The notes: generated by a model from the sequence alone, not told the origin. Positions 1-7,318 are shown, counted from the first letter of the stretch. The stretch is 14,256 nucleotides of DNA from an uncultured Alphaproteobacteria bacterium (GCA_937903315.1 CALCZO010000079.1:1-14256); one strand, 5' to 3'. A program made the numbers and translations.

Positions 1-89
1 ACCGTGATCTGATGCGACGGATCGCGCAGCTTCATCGAGATCGCGAAGTAGAGCCCGGCGGGCCCTCCGCCGAGGCACAGGATGCGCAT
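1..89 (-). CDS. FAD-dependent aromatic acyl-CoA monooxygenase, N-terminal fragment (runs off left edge)
   Basis: The first 29 codons read leftward from an ATG at 87-89 and leave the window still open. They give MRILCLGGGPAGLYFAISMK followed by LRDPSHQIT. Residues 7-12 (GGGPAG) are the Rossmann dinucleotide-binding loop that binds FAD in class A flavin monooxygenases. From family knowledge, the phrase 'GGGPAGLYFAISMKLRDP' is characteristic of bifunctional salicylyl-CoA 5-hydroxylase and 2-aminobenzoyl-CoA (anthraniloyl-CoA) monooxygenase/reductase, which hydroxylate and dearomatise CoA-activated aromatic acids in the cytosol. A GGGAGG ribosome-binding site ends five bases before the ATG, and a promoter lies about 50 bases upstream. 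The gene lies downstream of the TRAP operon in the same direction. Only the N-terminus is visible, so the exact substrate is unknown and another monooxygenase of this group is possible. Confidence 0.75.
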   Translation of the reverse strand, partial: MRILCLGGGPAGLYFAISMKLRDPSHQIT

Positions 90-132
90 GAGGACCTCCC
101 GGCGCGCCCACGGCTCCCGACCGACGGCGCGG

Positions 133-163
133 AATATTTTAGGCTTAAAATATTGAAGTCCAA
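133..163 (-). promoter_or_regulatory. Promoter with overlapping palindromic operator for the monooxygenase gene
   Basis: On the minus strand a -35-like TTGGAC (158-163) is followed, after 16 bases, by TAAAAT (136-141), one mismatch from the -10 consensus. A perfect 9-bp inverted repeat, AATATTTTA / TAAAATATT (133-141 and 146-154, centre GGCT), covers the spacer and -10 box. It is a striking AT-rich island in GC-rich surroundings. A repressor bound here would block polymerase, and AT-rich palindromes of this size are typical of MarR- or TetR-type regulators of aromatic catabolism; the regulator itself is not in the window. The predicted start of transcription near 129 leaves a 40-base leader. 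The remainder of 90-257 shows only weak hairpins (for example TTGCC...GGCAA near 180-200), none convincing as the terminator of dctM. Confidence 0.6.
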
Positions 164-257
164 AACACCGGGACTGTCAATTGCCGCCTTCAGGCAAAAG
201 CAAGCCGCCCCGGCGGTTGGCCAGGACGGCGCACGATGACAGCAGGCCCCGCGAGGG

Positions 258-1562
258 TCAGTTCGAGCCGACGATGTAGCCAAACAGCTTGGGCAGGAAC
301 AGCACGGTATCGGGTACCAGCAGCATGATCAGCAGCGAGGTGATCAGCGCTGCCACATACGGCCAGATCGCGCCGATGATCGTTTTCAGCGGAATGCCGG
401 TGATCGCGTTGATGACGAACAGCAGCACGCCATAGGGCGGCGTGATCAGCCCGATCATGCAGTTGACCACCGCCGTGACGCCGAAATGCACCAGGTCGAT
501 GCCGAGCGCCTTGCAGGTGGGGATGAACAGCGGAATGATGACAAGGATGATCGTCGTCGCATCGAGCAGGCAGCCGAGGATCAGGAACAGGGCATTGACC
601 GCCAGCAGGAACGCCAGCGGCGAGACGTTCATGCCCTGCAGCAACTCCGAGACCTTGGCCGGAATGTTCTCGGACGCGACGATGTAGTTGAAGATCAGCG
701 AGGCACCGATGACGAGGCCGACCGAGGCGGTCGCCCGCGCGCTTTCCGAAAATACCTTGTGCAGAACCCTGAAGGATACCGCGCGGTAGAGGAATGTCGC
801 CACCAGCAGGGCATAGAACGCCGCAATCGCCGCCGCCTCCGTCGGGGTGGTCGCCCCGCCGTAGATGCCGAACAGCAGGATGATCGGCATCAGCAGCGCC
901 GGCAAGGCCCGGACGGTCAGGCGCGGAAGTTCCGACCGTGGCACCGGCTCTTCCAGCGGCACGTTCTCCCTGCGCGCCATGTGCGCGTTGAGCATCATCA
1001 GGGCGATGCCCATCATCACGCCGGGGACGAAGCCGCCGAGGAACAGGTAGCCGATCGATGCATCGGACACGAGCGCATACATCACCATCGGAATCGACGG
1101 CGGGATGATCGGCCCGATCGTCGAGGCCGCCGCTGTGATCGCGGCGGCATAGCCGGGCGAATAGCGGTTGTCCTTGCGCATCAGGTCGATGATGATCTTG
1201 CCCAGCCCCACCGCATCGGCAACCGCCGAACCGGACATGCCGGCAAAGATCATGTTGGCAACGACGTTGACGTGGCCGAGCCCACCGCGGAACCGGCCGA
1301 CCAGCGCGAGACAGAATTTGAGCAGGCGTTCGGAAATCGTACCCGCATTCATGATGTTGGCGGCGACGATGAACAGCGGGATCGCCAGCAGCAGGAAGCC
1401 GTCATAGAGGCCCTGGATCATCTGCTCGGCGGCAAGGCCGATATCCTGCCCCTTGAGCAGAAGATAGACGACTGATGAGGCGATCATCGACAGGGCAATC
1501 GGCGCGCCGATCCCCGCCATCGCGAACAGGAAGATGATGCACCAGAAGAAAGCGGAACTCAC
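258..1562 (-). CDS. dctM: TRAP transporter large permease (DctM)
   Basis: A 434-residue, very hydrophobic protein with a dozen or so membrane segments, the usual size for DctM. It is the ion-coupled channel subunit of a tripartite ATP-independent periplasmic transporter in the inner membrane, moving a carboxylate-type substrate delivered by DctP using the sodium or proton gradient. Family signatures are visible at residues 108-121 (GMSGSAVADAVGLG) and 148-160 (TIGPIIPPSIPMV), with a matching second half (LITPPYGVLLFVIN). The start is GTG at 1560-1562. It overlaps the dctQ stop by four bases (GTGA), indicating translational coupling. The gene is last in the dctPQM operon, and the next gene leftward has its own promoter. 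The family assignment is secure; the substrate is not determined by this subunit. Confidence 0.93.
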   Translation of the reverse strand: MSSAFFWCIIFLFAMAGIGAPIALSMIASSVVYLLLKGQDIGLAAEQMIQGLYDGFLLLAIPLFIVAANIMNAGTISERLLKFCLALVGRFRGGLGHVNVVANMIFAGMSGSAVADAVGLGKIIIDLMRKDNRYSPGYAAAITAAASTIGPIIPPSIPMVMYALVSDASIGYLFLGGFVPGVMMGIALMMLNAHMARRENVPLEEPVPRSELPRLTVRALPALLMPIILLFGIYGGATTPTEAAAIAAFYALLVATFLYRAVSFRVLHKVFSESARATASVGLVIGASLIFNYIVASENIPAKVSELLQGMNVSPLAFLLAVNALFLILGCLLDATTIILVIIPLFIPTCKALGIDLVHFGVTAVVNCMIGLITPPYGVLLFVINAITGIPLKTIIGAIWPYVAALITSLLIMLLVPDTVLFLPKLFGYIVGSN

Positions 1563-2056
1563 AGGCTTTCCTCCTTCTCGAGCGTCGCCAGCGAATCCCC
1601 GCGCATCAGGCGGAAGGCCCTGAGGCCATAGTGGACGATCGTTCCGCCCAGAAAGATCATGTAGACGAAAAACACGATATCAAGCCGGATGCCGAGCGTA
1701 TCGGACGTGCGGATGCTCTTGAACGAGATGAAATCCCATGTCGCCGGGGCGCTGAACGCGAAGATTCCGGCAAACAGCACCGCGCTGATCAGCGCCATGG
1801 TCCGCCGCGCCCTCTCGCCGCCCATGTTGTACAGCACGTCGAACTTCACGTGGTCGGTATCCTTGAGCATGAACGCCGCACCCCAGAACACCAGCCACAG
1901 CCAGCACATCAGGATCAGTTCGTGCGTCCAGTCAGTCGGCGCATTGAAGATGTAGCGGGACCCGATCTGGATGATGAACGAGGCAAACATCACGGCCACC
2001 AGCAGGACCATCACGTCCTCGGCCCGCCTGTAGAGGAAATGCAGCACTGCGCGCAT
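1559..2056 (-). CDS. dctQ: TRAP transporter small permease (DctQ)
   Basis: A 165-residue membrane protein with four predicted hydrophobic segments (about residues 14-33, 45-64, 86-106 and 127-147), the standard DctQ topology. It pairs with DctM to form the membrane part of a TRAP transporter and helps dock the binding protein. The family pattern GSRYIFNAPTDWTHEL, with its Arg and Trp-x-x-Glu, is at about residues 32-46. I place the start at ATG 2054-2056 (MRAVLHFLYRR), preceded by a purine-rich GGGGGCGG. A TTG further upstream at 2104 would add sixteen residues unlike the family. The stop overlaps the dctM start. A strong hairpin separates it from dctP upstream. Confidence 0.9.
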   Translation of the reverse strand: MRAVLHFLYRRAEDVMVLLVAVMFASFIIQIGSRYIFNAPTDWTHELILMCWLWLVFWGAAFMLKDTDHVKFDVLYNMGGERARRTMALISAVLFAGIFAFSAPATWDFISFKSIRTSDTLGIRLDIVFFVYMIFLGGTIVHYGLRAFRLMRGDSLATLEKEESL

Positions 2057-2114
2057 CAGCCGCCCCCGCTGGTATGCCCCGGTCAGCCCCCGACCCGGGC
2101 GCAATCGATAGGAA

Positions 2115-2150
2115 AAGGGCGGGCTTTCCCTCAGAGAAAAGCCCGCCCTT
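2115..2150 (-). terminator. Strong hairpin between dctP and dctQ (attenuator or mRNA-stabilising element)
   Basis: A perfect 13-bp stem, AAGGGCGGGCTTT (2115-2127) with AAAGCCCGCCCTT (2138-2150), has a ten-base loop. Read leftward, the direction of the operon, it is followed by a short T run (TTTT in all, then CC). It begins eight bases after the dctP stop. Partial termination or 3'-end protection here would give more binding protein than permease. Since dctQ has no obvious promoter of its own behind it, complete termination is unlikely. Confidence 0.75.
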
Positions 2151-2158
2151 CGGGAGAG

Positions 2159-3157
2159 TTACTTGATGGCGTTGATCTTCTCGACCATGCCCGCCGGCCA
2201 GTCCTTGGCGAACTTGGAGGCGAGATACTCCTTCTGCACATGGGTGCGGAAGGCGTTGAGATCGGGCTCGTAGACCTTCAGGCCCTTCTCCTTCATGAAC
2301 GATTCGAGCTCGGCCTCCAGCTTGAGCTGACGCTGGCGCGCCTGCTCGCAGGCTTCGTCGGCAGCCTTCTGCACGGTCGCCTGCTGCGCCGGGGTCATCG
2401 CGTCCCACACCTTCTTGGAGAAGGCGAGGAAGTTCCAGTCAACCAGATGGCTGGTCAGCACGATCTGCTTGGTGACCTCGAAGAACTTCGAGTCGCGCAC
2501 CGTCGGCAGCGGGTTGTCCTGCCCGTCGATCGCGCCCGACTGGAGCGCGGTGTAGATTTCGGTGAAGGCCATCGGCAGCGGGTTGGCGCCGAGCGCCTTG
2601 CCGAGGAACTGCCACGCTTCGGACGGCGGCATGCGCAGCTTGGCGCCGGCGAGATCGGCCGGGGTCTTGACCGGCTTGTCGTGGCGCAGGTTGACGTGGC
2701 GGCGACCGAGATACATTACCGAGATCAGCTTCACGCCGAGCTTGTCCTCGACCATCTTCTTCATCGGCGCCATGACGTCCGAATTGAAGACCTTGACCTG
2801 ATGGGCGGCGTCGCGCAGCAGATAGCCGGCGGTGAAGATCGACCACTGCGGGAAGATCGTCGACAGTTCCTGCGCCGAGGCAATCGACATCTCGAGGTTG
2901 CCGCGGGCGATCGCCTCAAGCTCGGTGCCCTGTTTGAACAGGGTGGCGTTCCAGTGCGGCTGGAACTCAGCGAAGCTGGCAACCGCCGGCCCGAATTTCT
3001 CGATCAGGCCGAGCGCGCGCTGGTCGGTGGCGGTGGACGGCGACGACAAGCGGAGCACGACCTTGTTCTGCGCCATCGCGGGCAGACCGGTGGTCGCGGC
3101 AACAGCCGCGCCGGCGGCAAGGCCCATCATCTGGCGGCGTGTGGTCTTGAAGCTCAT
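2159..3157 (-). CDS. dctP: TRAP transporter substrate-binding protein (DctP)
   Basis: A 332-residue periplasmic binding protein of the DctP family, which captures an organic acid and hands it to DctQM. The start is ATG 3155-3157, preceded by a clear AGGAGAGG; upstream in-frame starts lack a site and family similarity. Residues 1-30 form a signal peptide ending AMA-Q, with TRR followed by QMMGLAAG, so export by the Tat route is plausible. Family hallmarks are KLRMPPS with R175, which by analogy makes the salt bridge to the substrate carboxylate, and FTEIYTALQSGAIDGQDNP (198-216) with N215. The protein lies first in the operon and is followed by a strong hairpin. The adjacent aromatic-CoA hydroxylase start hints at an aromatic acid, but DctP proteins bind many acids and this is unproven. 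Confidence 0.93.
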   Translation of the reverse strand: MSFKTTRRQMMGLAAGAAVAATTGLPAMAQNKVVLRLSSPSTATDQRALGLIEKFGPAVASFAEFQPHWNATLFKQGTELEAIARGNLEMSIASAQELSTIFPQWSIFTAGYLLRDAAHQVKVFNSDVMAPMKKMVEDKLGVKLISVMYLGRRHVNLRHDKPVKTPADLAGAKLRMPPSEAWQFLGKALGANPLPMAFTEIYTALQSGAIDGQDNPLPTVRDSKFFEVTKQIVLTSHLVDWNFLAFSKKVWDAMTPAQQATVQKAADEACEQARQRQLKLEAELESFMKEKGLKVYEPDLNAFRTHVQKEYLASKFAKDWPAGMVEKINAIK

Positions 3158-3528
3158 GGTGGTTCCTCTCCTGAAACGGACACGTAGAACGCGACTTCGC
3201 CTTATCCCGGCGACCCCATCGCGGCACGGCGCGCACCATGGGACTTTTCTCATGGCATGTCCATAGCCGAGCCTTCGTTCTGTACCGTTTCGTACATATC
3301 CTTCAGGGTGTTCCACCCAACATGACGGTCATTTTTGCCCGCTCCGGAGCGGGCATCGGTCCAACACAGCATCGCCTTGACCGGCACCGCTCTTGCAACG
3401 GGTATTCGTGACGTTTCCAGCGCTGTCCGGCATTGTCCGATGACCGCGCATCATCGCGCGCGAGCAATTCGCATTGCCCGTCCTGCTCCGCTCTGGCACT
3501 CTGGCCGCTCTGATCAAGGACATCTGAC
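3158..3528. promoter_or_regulatory. Divergent control region between dctP and the semialdehyde dehydrogenase gene
   Basis: This 371-base stretch has no convincing gene but three inverted repeats packed into 75 bases. These are TGTAC-N6-GTACA at 3281-3296, GGGTG-TTC-CACCC at 3306-3318, and a perfect 20-bp palindrome with arms TGCCCGCTCC/GGAGCGGGCA at 3336-3355. The first resembles operators of GntR/FCD-type regulators, which often control TRAP and acid-catabolism operons. A weak leftward promoter may overlap it (TTGGGT, 16 bases, TATGTA), but the match is poor. The 20-bp palindrome lacks a T run after either end, apart from ATTTTT before its left side, so it is not a standard terminator. Assignment of each element to one of the two genes is inference. 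Confidence 0.5.
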
Positions 3529-4986
3529 ATGGCATTGAAAGACCCCTCCCTGCTGCGCGAGGCAGCGCTCGTGGGAACCCGCTGGATCGACGCGGTGGAC
3601 GCCGCCGCCGCCCTGACCGTCAGGAATCCGGCAACCGGCGACGTGGTCGGCCGCGTGCCGAAACTGGGCGCGGCGGAGACCCGCGAGGCCATCGACGCAG
3701 CGCAGATCGCACAGGGCGCATGGGCCGCCCGCACCGCCAAGGATCGCTCGTCCGTCCTGCGCCGCTGGTTCGACCTGATGATGGCCAATCAGGACGATCT
3801 GGGCCGCATCCTGACCATGGAACAGGGCAAACCGCTGGCCGAGGCCAAGGGCGAGATCGCTTATGGTGCGAGTTTCATCGAATGGTATGCGGAAGAGGGC
3901 CGGCGCCTCTACGGCGATGTCATCCCCGGCCATGCGCCCGACAAGCGCATCATCGTGCTGCGCCAGCCGATCGGCGTCGTCGCCGCCATCACGCCGTGGA
4001 ATTTTCCCAATGCGATGATCACCCGCAAGGCCGGCCCTGCCCTCGCCGCCGGCTGCGCCATGGTGCTCAAGCCCGCCTCTCAGACGCCGTTCTCGGCCAT
4101 CGCGCTGGCGGTGCTGGCCGAACGCGCCGGCCTGCCTCCCGGGTTGTTCAGTGTGCTGACGGGTTCGGCGTCCGAGATCGGTGGCGAAATGACGTCGAAT
4201 GCGACGGTTCGCAAGCTGACCTTCACCGGATCGACCGAAATCGGCACCGAACTCTACCGGCAATGCGCGCCGACCATCAAGAAACTCGGGCTGGAACTGG
4301 GCGGCAATGCGCCGTTCATCGTGTTTGACGATGCCGATCTCGACGCTGCCGTGGAGGGCGCGCTGATCGCCAAATTCCGCAACAACGGCCAGACCTGCGT
4401 CTGCGCTAACCGCATCTATGTGCAGGACAGGGTGTATGATGCGTTCGCGGCCAAACTCGGCGCGGCGGTGGCGAAACTCAGGACCGGCAACGGCATGGAC
4501 GACGGCGTCATCCTCGGTCCGCTGATTGACAGGGCCGCCTATGCCAAGGTCGAGGAGCATGTGGCCGACGCGCTCGCCAAGGGTGCGCGCGTCATTCAGG
4601 GCGGCAAGGCCCATGCGCTCGGCGGCACCTTCTATCAGGCGACGGTGCTGGCCGATGTGACCGCCGACATGGCGGTGGCGCGCGAGGAAACCTTCGGCCC
4701 CGTTGCGCCACTGTTCCGGTTTTCGGACGAAGCCGACGTCATCCGTCAGGCGAACGATACCGAATTCGGCCTTGCCTCGTATTTCTACGCCAACAACCTC
4801 GCCCGCGTATGGCGCGTGGCCGAGGCGCTGGACTACGGCATGGTCGGCGTCAACACCGGCCTGATCTCGACCGCCGAGGCGCCTTTTGGCGGCGTCAAAC
4901 TGTCGGGGCTGGGCCGCGAAGGCTCCAAATACGGCATCGAGGACTTCACCGAGATGAAATACGTCTGCCTTGGCGGCATTGTCTGA
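3529..4986 (+). CDS. gabD: NAD(P)+-dependent succinate-semialdehyde dehydrogenase family protein
   Basis: A 485-residue aldehyde dehydrogenase, close to E. coli GabD (482). Such enzymes oxidise succinate semialdehyde, or a similar omega-oxo acid such as glutarate semialdehyde, to the dicarboxylate in the cytosol. Visible motifs are the ITPWNFPNA substrate/NAD entrance (about residue 152), FTGSTEIG in the NAD fold, the catalytic base E256 in LELGG, and the nucleophile C290 in NNGQTCVCANR. C292 is the partner of the redox-sensitive Cys pair known from GabD. The ATG at 3529 has AAGGA eight bases upstream. It is transcribed away from dctP and ends five bases from the converging amidase. The gabD symbol reflects family resemblance; the real aldehyde could differ, as the neighbours suggest a nitrogen-compound pathway. 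Confidence 0.85.
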   Translation: MALKDPSLLREAALVGTRWIDAVDAAAALTVRNPATGDVVGRVPKLGAAETREAIDAAQIAQGAWAARTAKDRSSVLRRWFDLMMANQDDLGRILTMEQGKPLAEAKGEIAYGASFIEWYAEEGRRLYGDVIPGHAPDKRIIVLRQPIGVVAAITPWNFPNAMITRKAGPALAAGCAMVLKPASQTPFSAIALAVLAERAGLPPGLFSVLTGSASEIGGEMTSNATVRKLTFTGSTEIGTELYRQCAPTIKKLGLELGGNAPFIVFDDADLDAAVEGALIAKFRNNGQTCVCANRIYVQDRVYDAFAAKLGAAVAKLRTGNGMDDGVILGPLIDRAAYAKVEEHVADALAKGARVIQGGKAHALGGTFYQATVLADVTADMAVAREETFGPVAPLFRFSDEADVIRQANDTEFGLASYFYANNLARVWRVAEALDYGMVGVNTGLISTAEAPFGGVKLSGLGREGSKYGIEDFTEMKYVCLGGIV

Positions 4987-4991
4987 CGGGA

Positions 4992-6287
4992 TCAGCCCGC
5001 CAGCCGCCGCTCCGCCGCTGCGCCGATCGCCAGAAGCCGGCGGTCGGCGAAGGGATTGCCGGTCAGCATCAGCCCGACCGGCAGCCCGTCGCTCACCGGC
5101 AGCGGCAGGGTCAGGGCCGGAACATCAAAGAAGTTGAACGGGTTGGTGTTGCGCAGCACCTTCAGATTGGTGCTGGCATAAAGCGCGTCGTCGGCCTCCA
5201 GCGGCGCGATCAGCGGGGCGCGCATCACGCAGGTCGGCAGCGCCAGAACGTCATAATCGGCCATTCTGGCGGCAAAGGCCCGCTTCAGCGCCTCGCGCCG
5301 GCGCAGCACCTCGATGTAGTCGGCAGCCCGGACGCCCTCCCCGCCTTCGATCCTGACGCGGATGCGCGGATCGAACGCCGCACGCCGGTCCTTCAGCGCC
5401 GCGGCATGGATCTGCGCCGCCTCGCAGGCCCCGATCTGGGCGATCGCATTGGCCGCGCGCATCGCGGCGAACAGATCGTCGAACTCGACATCCGTGACCC
5501 GCGCGCCCGCCGCCGCCAGCGCCGAAATCGCATCCTCGACCGGCCCTTCGACCTCGCGTTCCAGGTCGCTGAACAGCCAGCCGCGCGGCACACCGACGCG
5601 CAGGCCGGCGAGTGGCACCTCCGGCAGCGGCTCGGCCTCGATACCGGCCAGCACCGCATCCATCGCCGCGCATTCGGCGACCGAGCGCCCCATCGGCCCG
5701 ACGCTGTCGAGCGTGTAGGACAGCGGGAAGGCACCGGTGGTCGGGATGCGCGGGCTGGTCGGCTTGAAGCCGACGATGCCGTTGAACACCGCCGGGATCC
5801 GGGTCGAGCCGCCGGTGTCGCTTCCCAGCGTCAGCGGCACGATGCCCTGCGCCACCGACACCGCGCCGCCGGCGGTCGAGCCGCCCGGCACATGCCTCTG
5901 CCCCGGCCCGCTGCCGGGCGTGCCGTAATGCGGGTTGATGCCAAGCCCGGAATAGGCGAACTCGGTCATGTTGGTGCGGCCGATCAGCACCGCTCCGGCA
6001 CGCCTCAGCCGTGCGATCACCGGCGCATCGACGCGGGCGGGTGCGGCATCCCGCAGCATCGCTGACCCGGCGGTCGTCACCATGCCGGCGACATCGTAGA
6101 GATCCTTGATCGAGACGAGCACGCCGTCGAGCGGACCGAGCGTGACGCCGGCCTTCGACCGCGCATCGGCGGCGGCGGCTTTCGCCGCCGCGCTGTCGGC
6201 CATCAGCGCGAGGAAGGCGTGGCGCGCCTCGGGCCGGGCGGCGCGGTCATAGGCCTCGGCAAGGCGGTCGGTGGCGGAACGGGGCAC
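4992..6287 (-). CDS. Amidase signature family amidohydrolase
   Basis: A 431-residue cytosolic amidase, which hydrolyses a carboxamide to the acid and ammonia or an amine. The Ser-cisSer-Lys triad is intact: K61 in LVSIKDLYDVAG, S137 in PGGSTAGG and S161 in GSDTGGSTRIPA. The 24-residue spacing between the serines matches malonamidase-type enzymes. The start is GTG at 6285-6287 (MPRSATDRLAEAYDR), six bases after AGGAG. The frame stays open upstream to 7253, but that part lies antisense to the binding-protein gene and has no family similarity. A GatA role (Glu-tRNA amidotransferase) is unlikely without gatB/gatC neighbours. It is divergent from the amino-acid-type ABC operon across 180 bases, so the two may share regulation. 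The natural amide is unknown. Confidence 0.88.
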   Translation of the reverse strand: MPRSATDRLAEAYDRAARPEARHAFLALMADSAAAKAAAADARSKAGVTLGPLDGVLVSIKDLYDVAGMVTTAGSAMLRDAAPARVDAPVIARLRRAGAVLIGRTNMTEFAYSGLGINPHYGTPGSGPGQRHVPGGSTAGGAVSVAQGIVPLTLGSDTGGSTRIPAVFNGIVGFKPTSPRIPTTGAFPLSYTLDSVGPMGRSVAECAAMDAVLAGIEAEPLPEVPLAGLRVGVPRGWLFSDLEREVEGPVEDAISALAAAGARVTDVEFDDLFAAMRAANAIAQIGACEAAQIHAAALKDRRAAFDPRIRVRIEGGEGVRAADYIEVLRRREALKRAFAARMADYDVLALPTCVMRAPLIAPLEADDALYASTNLKVLRNTNPFNFFDVPALTLPLPVSDGLPVGLMLTGNPFADRRLLAIGAAAERRLAG

Positions 6288-6467
6288 GGGCAACTCCTGA
6301 TGCAAGGGCCCGCCACACTCCCCAATCGCAGCGTTCAAATCAAGCCGGCTGATTTTATCGCCGGCGGCGATGCAAATCCGGTTGCCAAGACGGGGCGATG
6401 CTTGGCAAGCTTCAACCTTGGTGCGCGGCGCGGGAGAGGCGTCGCGCCACGAACGGGAGAGACCCTG
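6288..6467. promoter_or_regulatory. Divergent promoter region with two inverted repeats (amidase / ABC operon)
   Basis: Two palindromic elements stand out. AAATCA-N7-TGATTT is at 6337-6355. TTGCCAAG-N11-CTTGGCAA is at 6382-6408, and its right arm lies inside a smaller palindrome GCTTGGCAAGC (6400-6410). Both are suitable as dimeric regulator sites for one or both divergent units. The second could also form a leader hairpin in the ABC operon transcript, but it has no following T run. I could not place convincing -35/-10 boxes. Confidence 0.45.
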
Positions 6468-7241
6468 ATGAAGACTTTGACCCTTGCCGTTGCCGCCGCC
6501 TGCATCGCGCTGGCGGCCCCTGCTGTCGCCCAGCAGAAGGAATGGAAGGAAATCCGCATCGGCACCGAGGGGGCCTACCCGCCCTTCAACAACCTCAACG
6601 CCAAGAAGGAGCTTGAGGGCTTCGAGATCGATTACGGCAACATGCTGTGCGAGAAGATGAAGGTGAAGTGCACCTGGGTGGTGCAGGACTGGGACGGCAT
6701 CATCCCGGCGCTGCTGTCGAACAAGTATGACGTCATCATCGCCGGCATGAACGCCACCGAGGAGCGGGCCAAGAAGGTCGATTTCACCGCCGTCTACACC
6801 AAGACGCCGATCTCGATGATCGGAGCGAAGTCGATCACCTCGACCGACGTGTCGCCTGCCGCGCTCAAGGGCAAGGCCATCGGCACGCAGGGCTCGACGA
6901 TCCACGCCAATTTCCTCGAAAAGCACTACACCGGTTCGACCCCGCGCCTCTATCCGACGCAGGAGGAGGCAAACCTCGACCTGCTCAACGGCCGCGTTGA
7001 CTATGTCGTCGCCGACAAGCTCGCTCTGGAGGATTTCATCAAGGGCAAGGGCAAGGACTGCTGCAAGTTCATCGCCGACGTGCCGCGCGACCCGGCGATC
7101 CACGGTCCCGGCGTCGGCATGGCAGTGCGCAAGGAGGACGGCGCGCTCAAAGCCCTGCTGAACAAGGCGATCGAGGATTCGATCAAGGACGGCAGCCACA
7201 AGAAGGTGGCCGACAAGTGGTTCCCCTTCCCGGTCCTGTGA
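6468..7241 (+). CDS. Polar amino-acid ABC transporter substrate-binding protein (family 3)
   Basis: A 257-residue periplasmic binding protein of the HisJ/LAO/octopine family. The ATG at 6468 follows GGGAGAG and opens a typical signal peptide (MKTLTLAVAAACIALAAPAV) with likely cleavage after A21. Family features include IGTEGAYPPFN (31-41), GFEIDYGNMLCEKM (51-64), and the C61/C68 pair spaced as the disulphide of HisJ/LAO. R100 (ATEERAKKVDF) matches the Arg that binds the ligand alpha-carboxylate, and D183 matches the acid that binds the alpha-amino group. A basic or polar amino acid or opine-like ligand is therefore likely. It is first of four rightward genes and is followed by a strong hairpin. 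The amidase is divergent. Confidence 0.9.
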   Translation: MKTLTLAVAAACIALAAPAVAQQKEWKEIRIGTEGAYPPFNNLNAKKELEGFEIDYGNMLCEKMKVKCTWVVQDWDGIIPALLSNKYDVIIAGMNATEERAKKVDFTAVYTKTPISMIGAKSITSTDVSPAALKGKAIGTQGSTIHANFLEKHYTGSTPRLYPTQEEANLDLLNGRVDYVVADKLALEDFIKGKGKDCCKFIADVPRDPAIHGPGVGMAVRKEDGALKALLNKAIEDSIKDGSHKKVADKWFPFPVL

Positions 7242-7253
7242 CCTGACGAACAC

Positions 7254-7281
7254 GCGCGATCCGGCATCGTCCGGGTCGCGC
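7254..7281 (+). other. Hairpin between binding-protein and permease genes
   Basis: An 11-bp stem pairs 7254-7264 (GCGCGATCCGG) with 7271-7281 (CCGGGTCGCGC), with one G-U pair and a six-base loop. It begins 12 bases after the binding-protein stop. No T run follows, so it is more likely a 3'-end protecting or partial-attenuation element than a terminator. It would allow more binding protein than permease to be made. Confidence 0.65.
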
Positions 7282-7318
7282 CCAGCCTCTCATGCGCGCA
7301 AGGGCCCTCGGAGCCGGG

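Noticed and set aside
486..1475. 329-codon open frame on the plus strand antisense to dctM
   Set aside because: Arg/Gln/Asp/His-rich composition with no family features; it is the GC-driven shadow of a certain dctM.
1631..3187. 518-codon open frame on the plus strand across dctQ and dctP
   Set aside because: It runs antisense through two genes and the hairpin between them, with no recognisable domain.
3514..4614. 366-codon open frame antisense to the semialdehyde dehydrogenase
   Set aside because: No motif, low-complexity composition, and the opposite strand encodes an intact catalytic ALDH.
4809..6065. 418-codon open frame on the plus strand over the end of the ALDH gene and the amidase
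   Set aside because: It is antisense to the amidase triad region and Arg/Gln/His-rich, as expected from reverse reading of GC-rich codons.
6288..7253. N-terminal extension of the amidase frame (about 320 more codons)
   Set aside because: It is antisense to the binding-protein gene and unlike amidases; the GTG at 6287 with AGGAG six bases upstream gives a normal family length.
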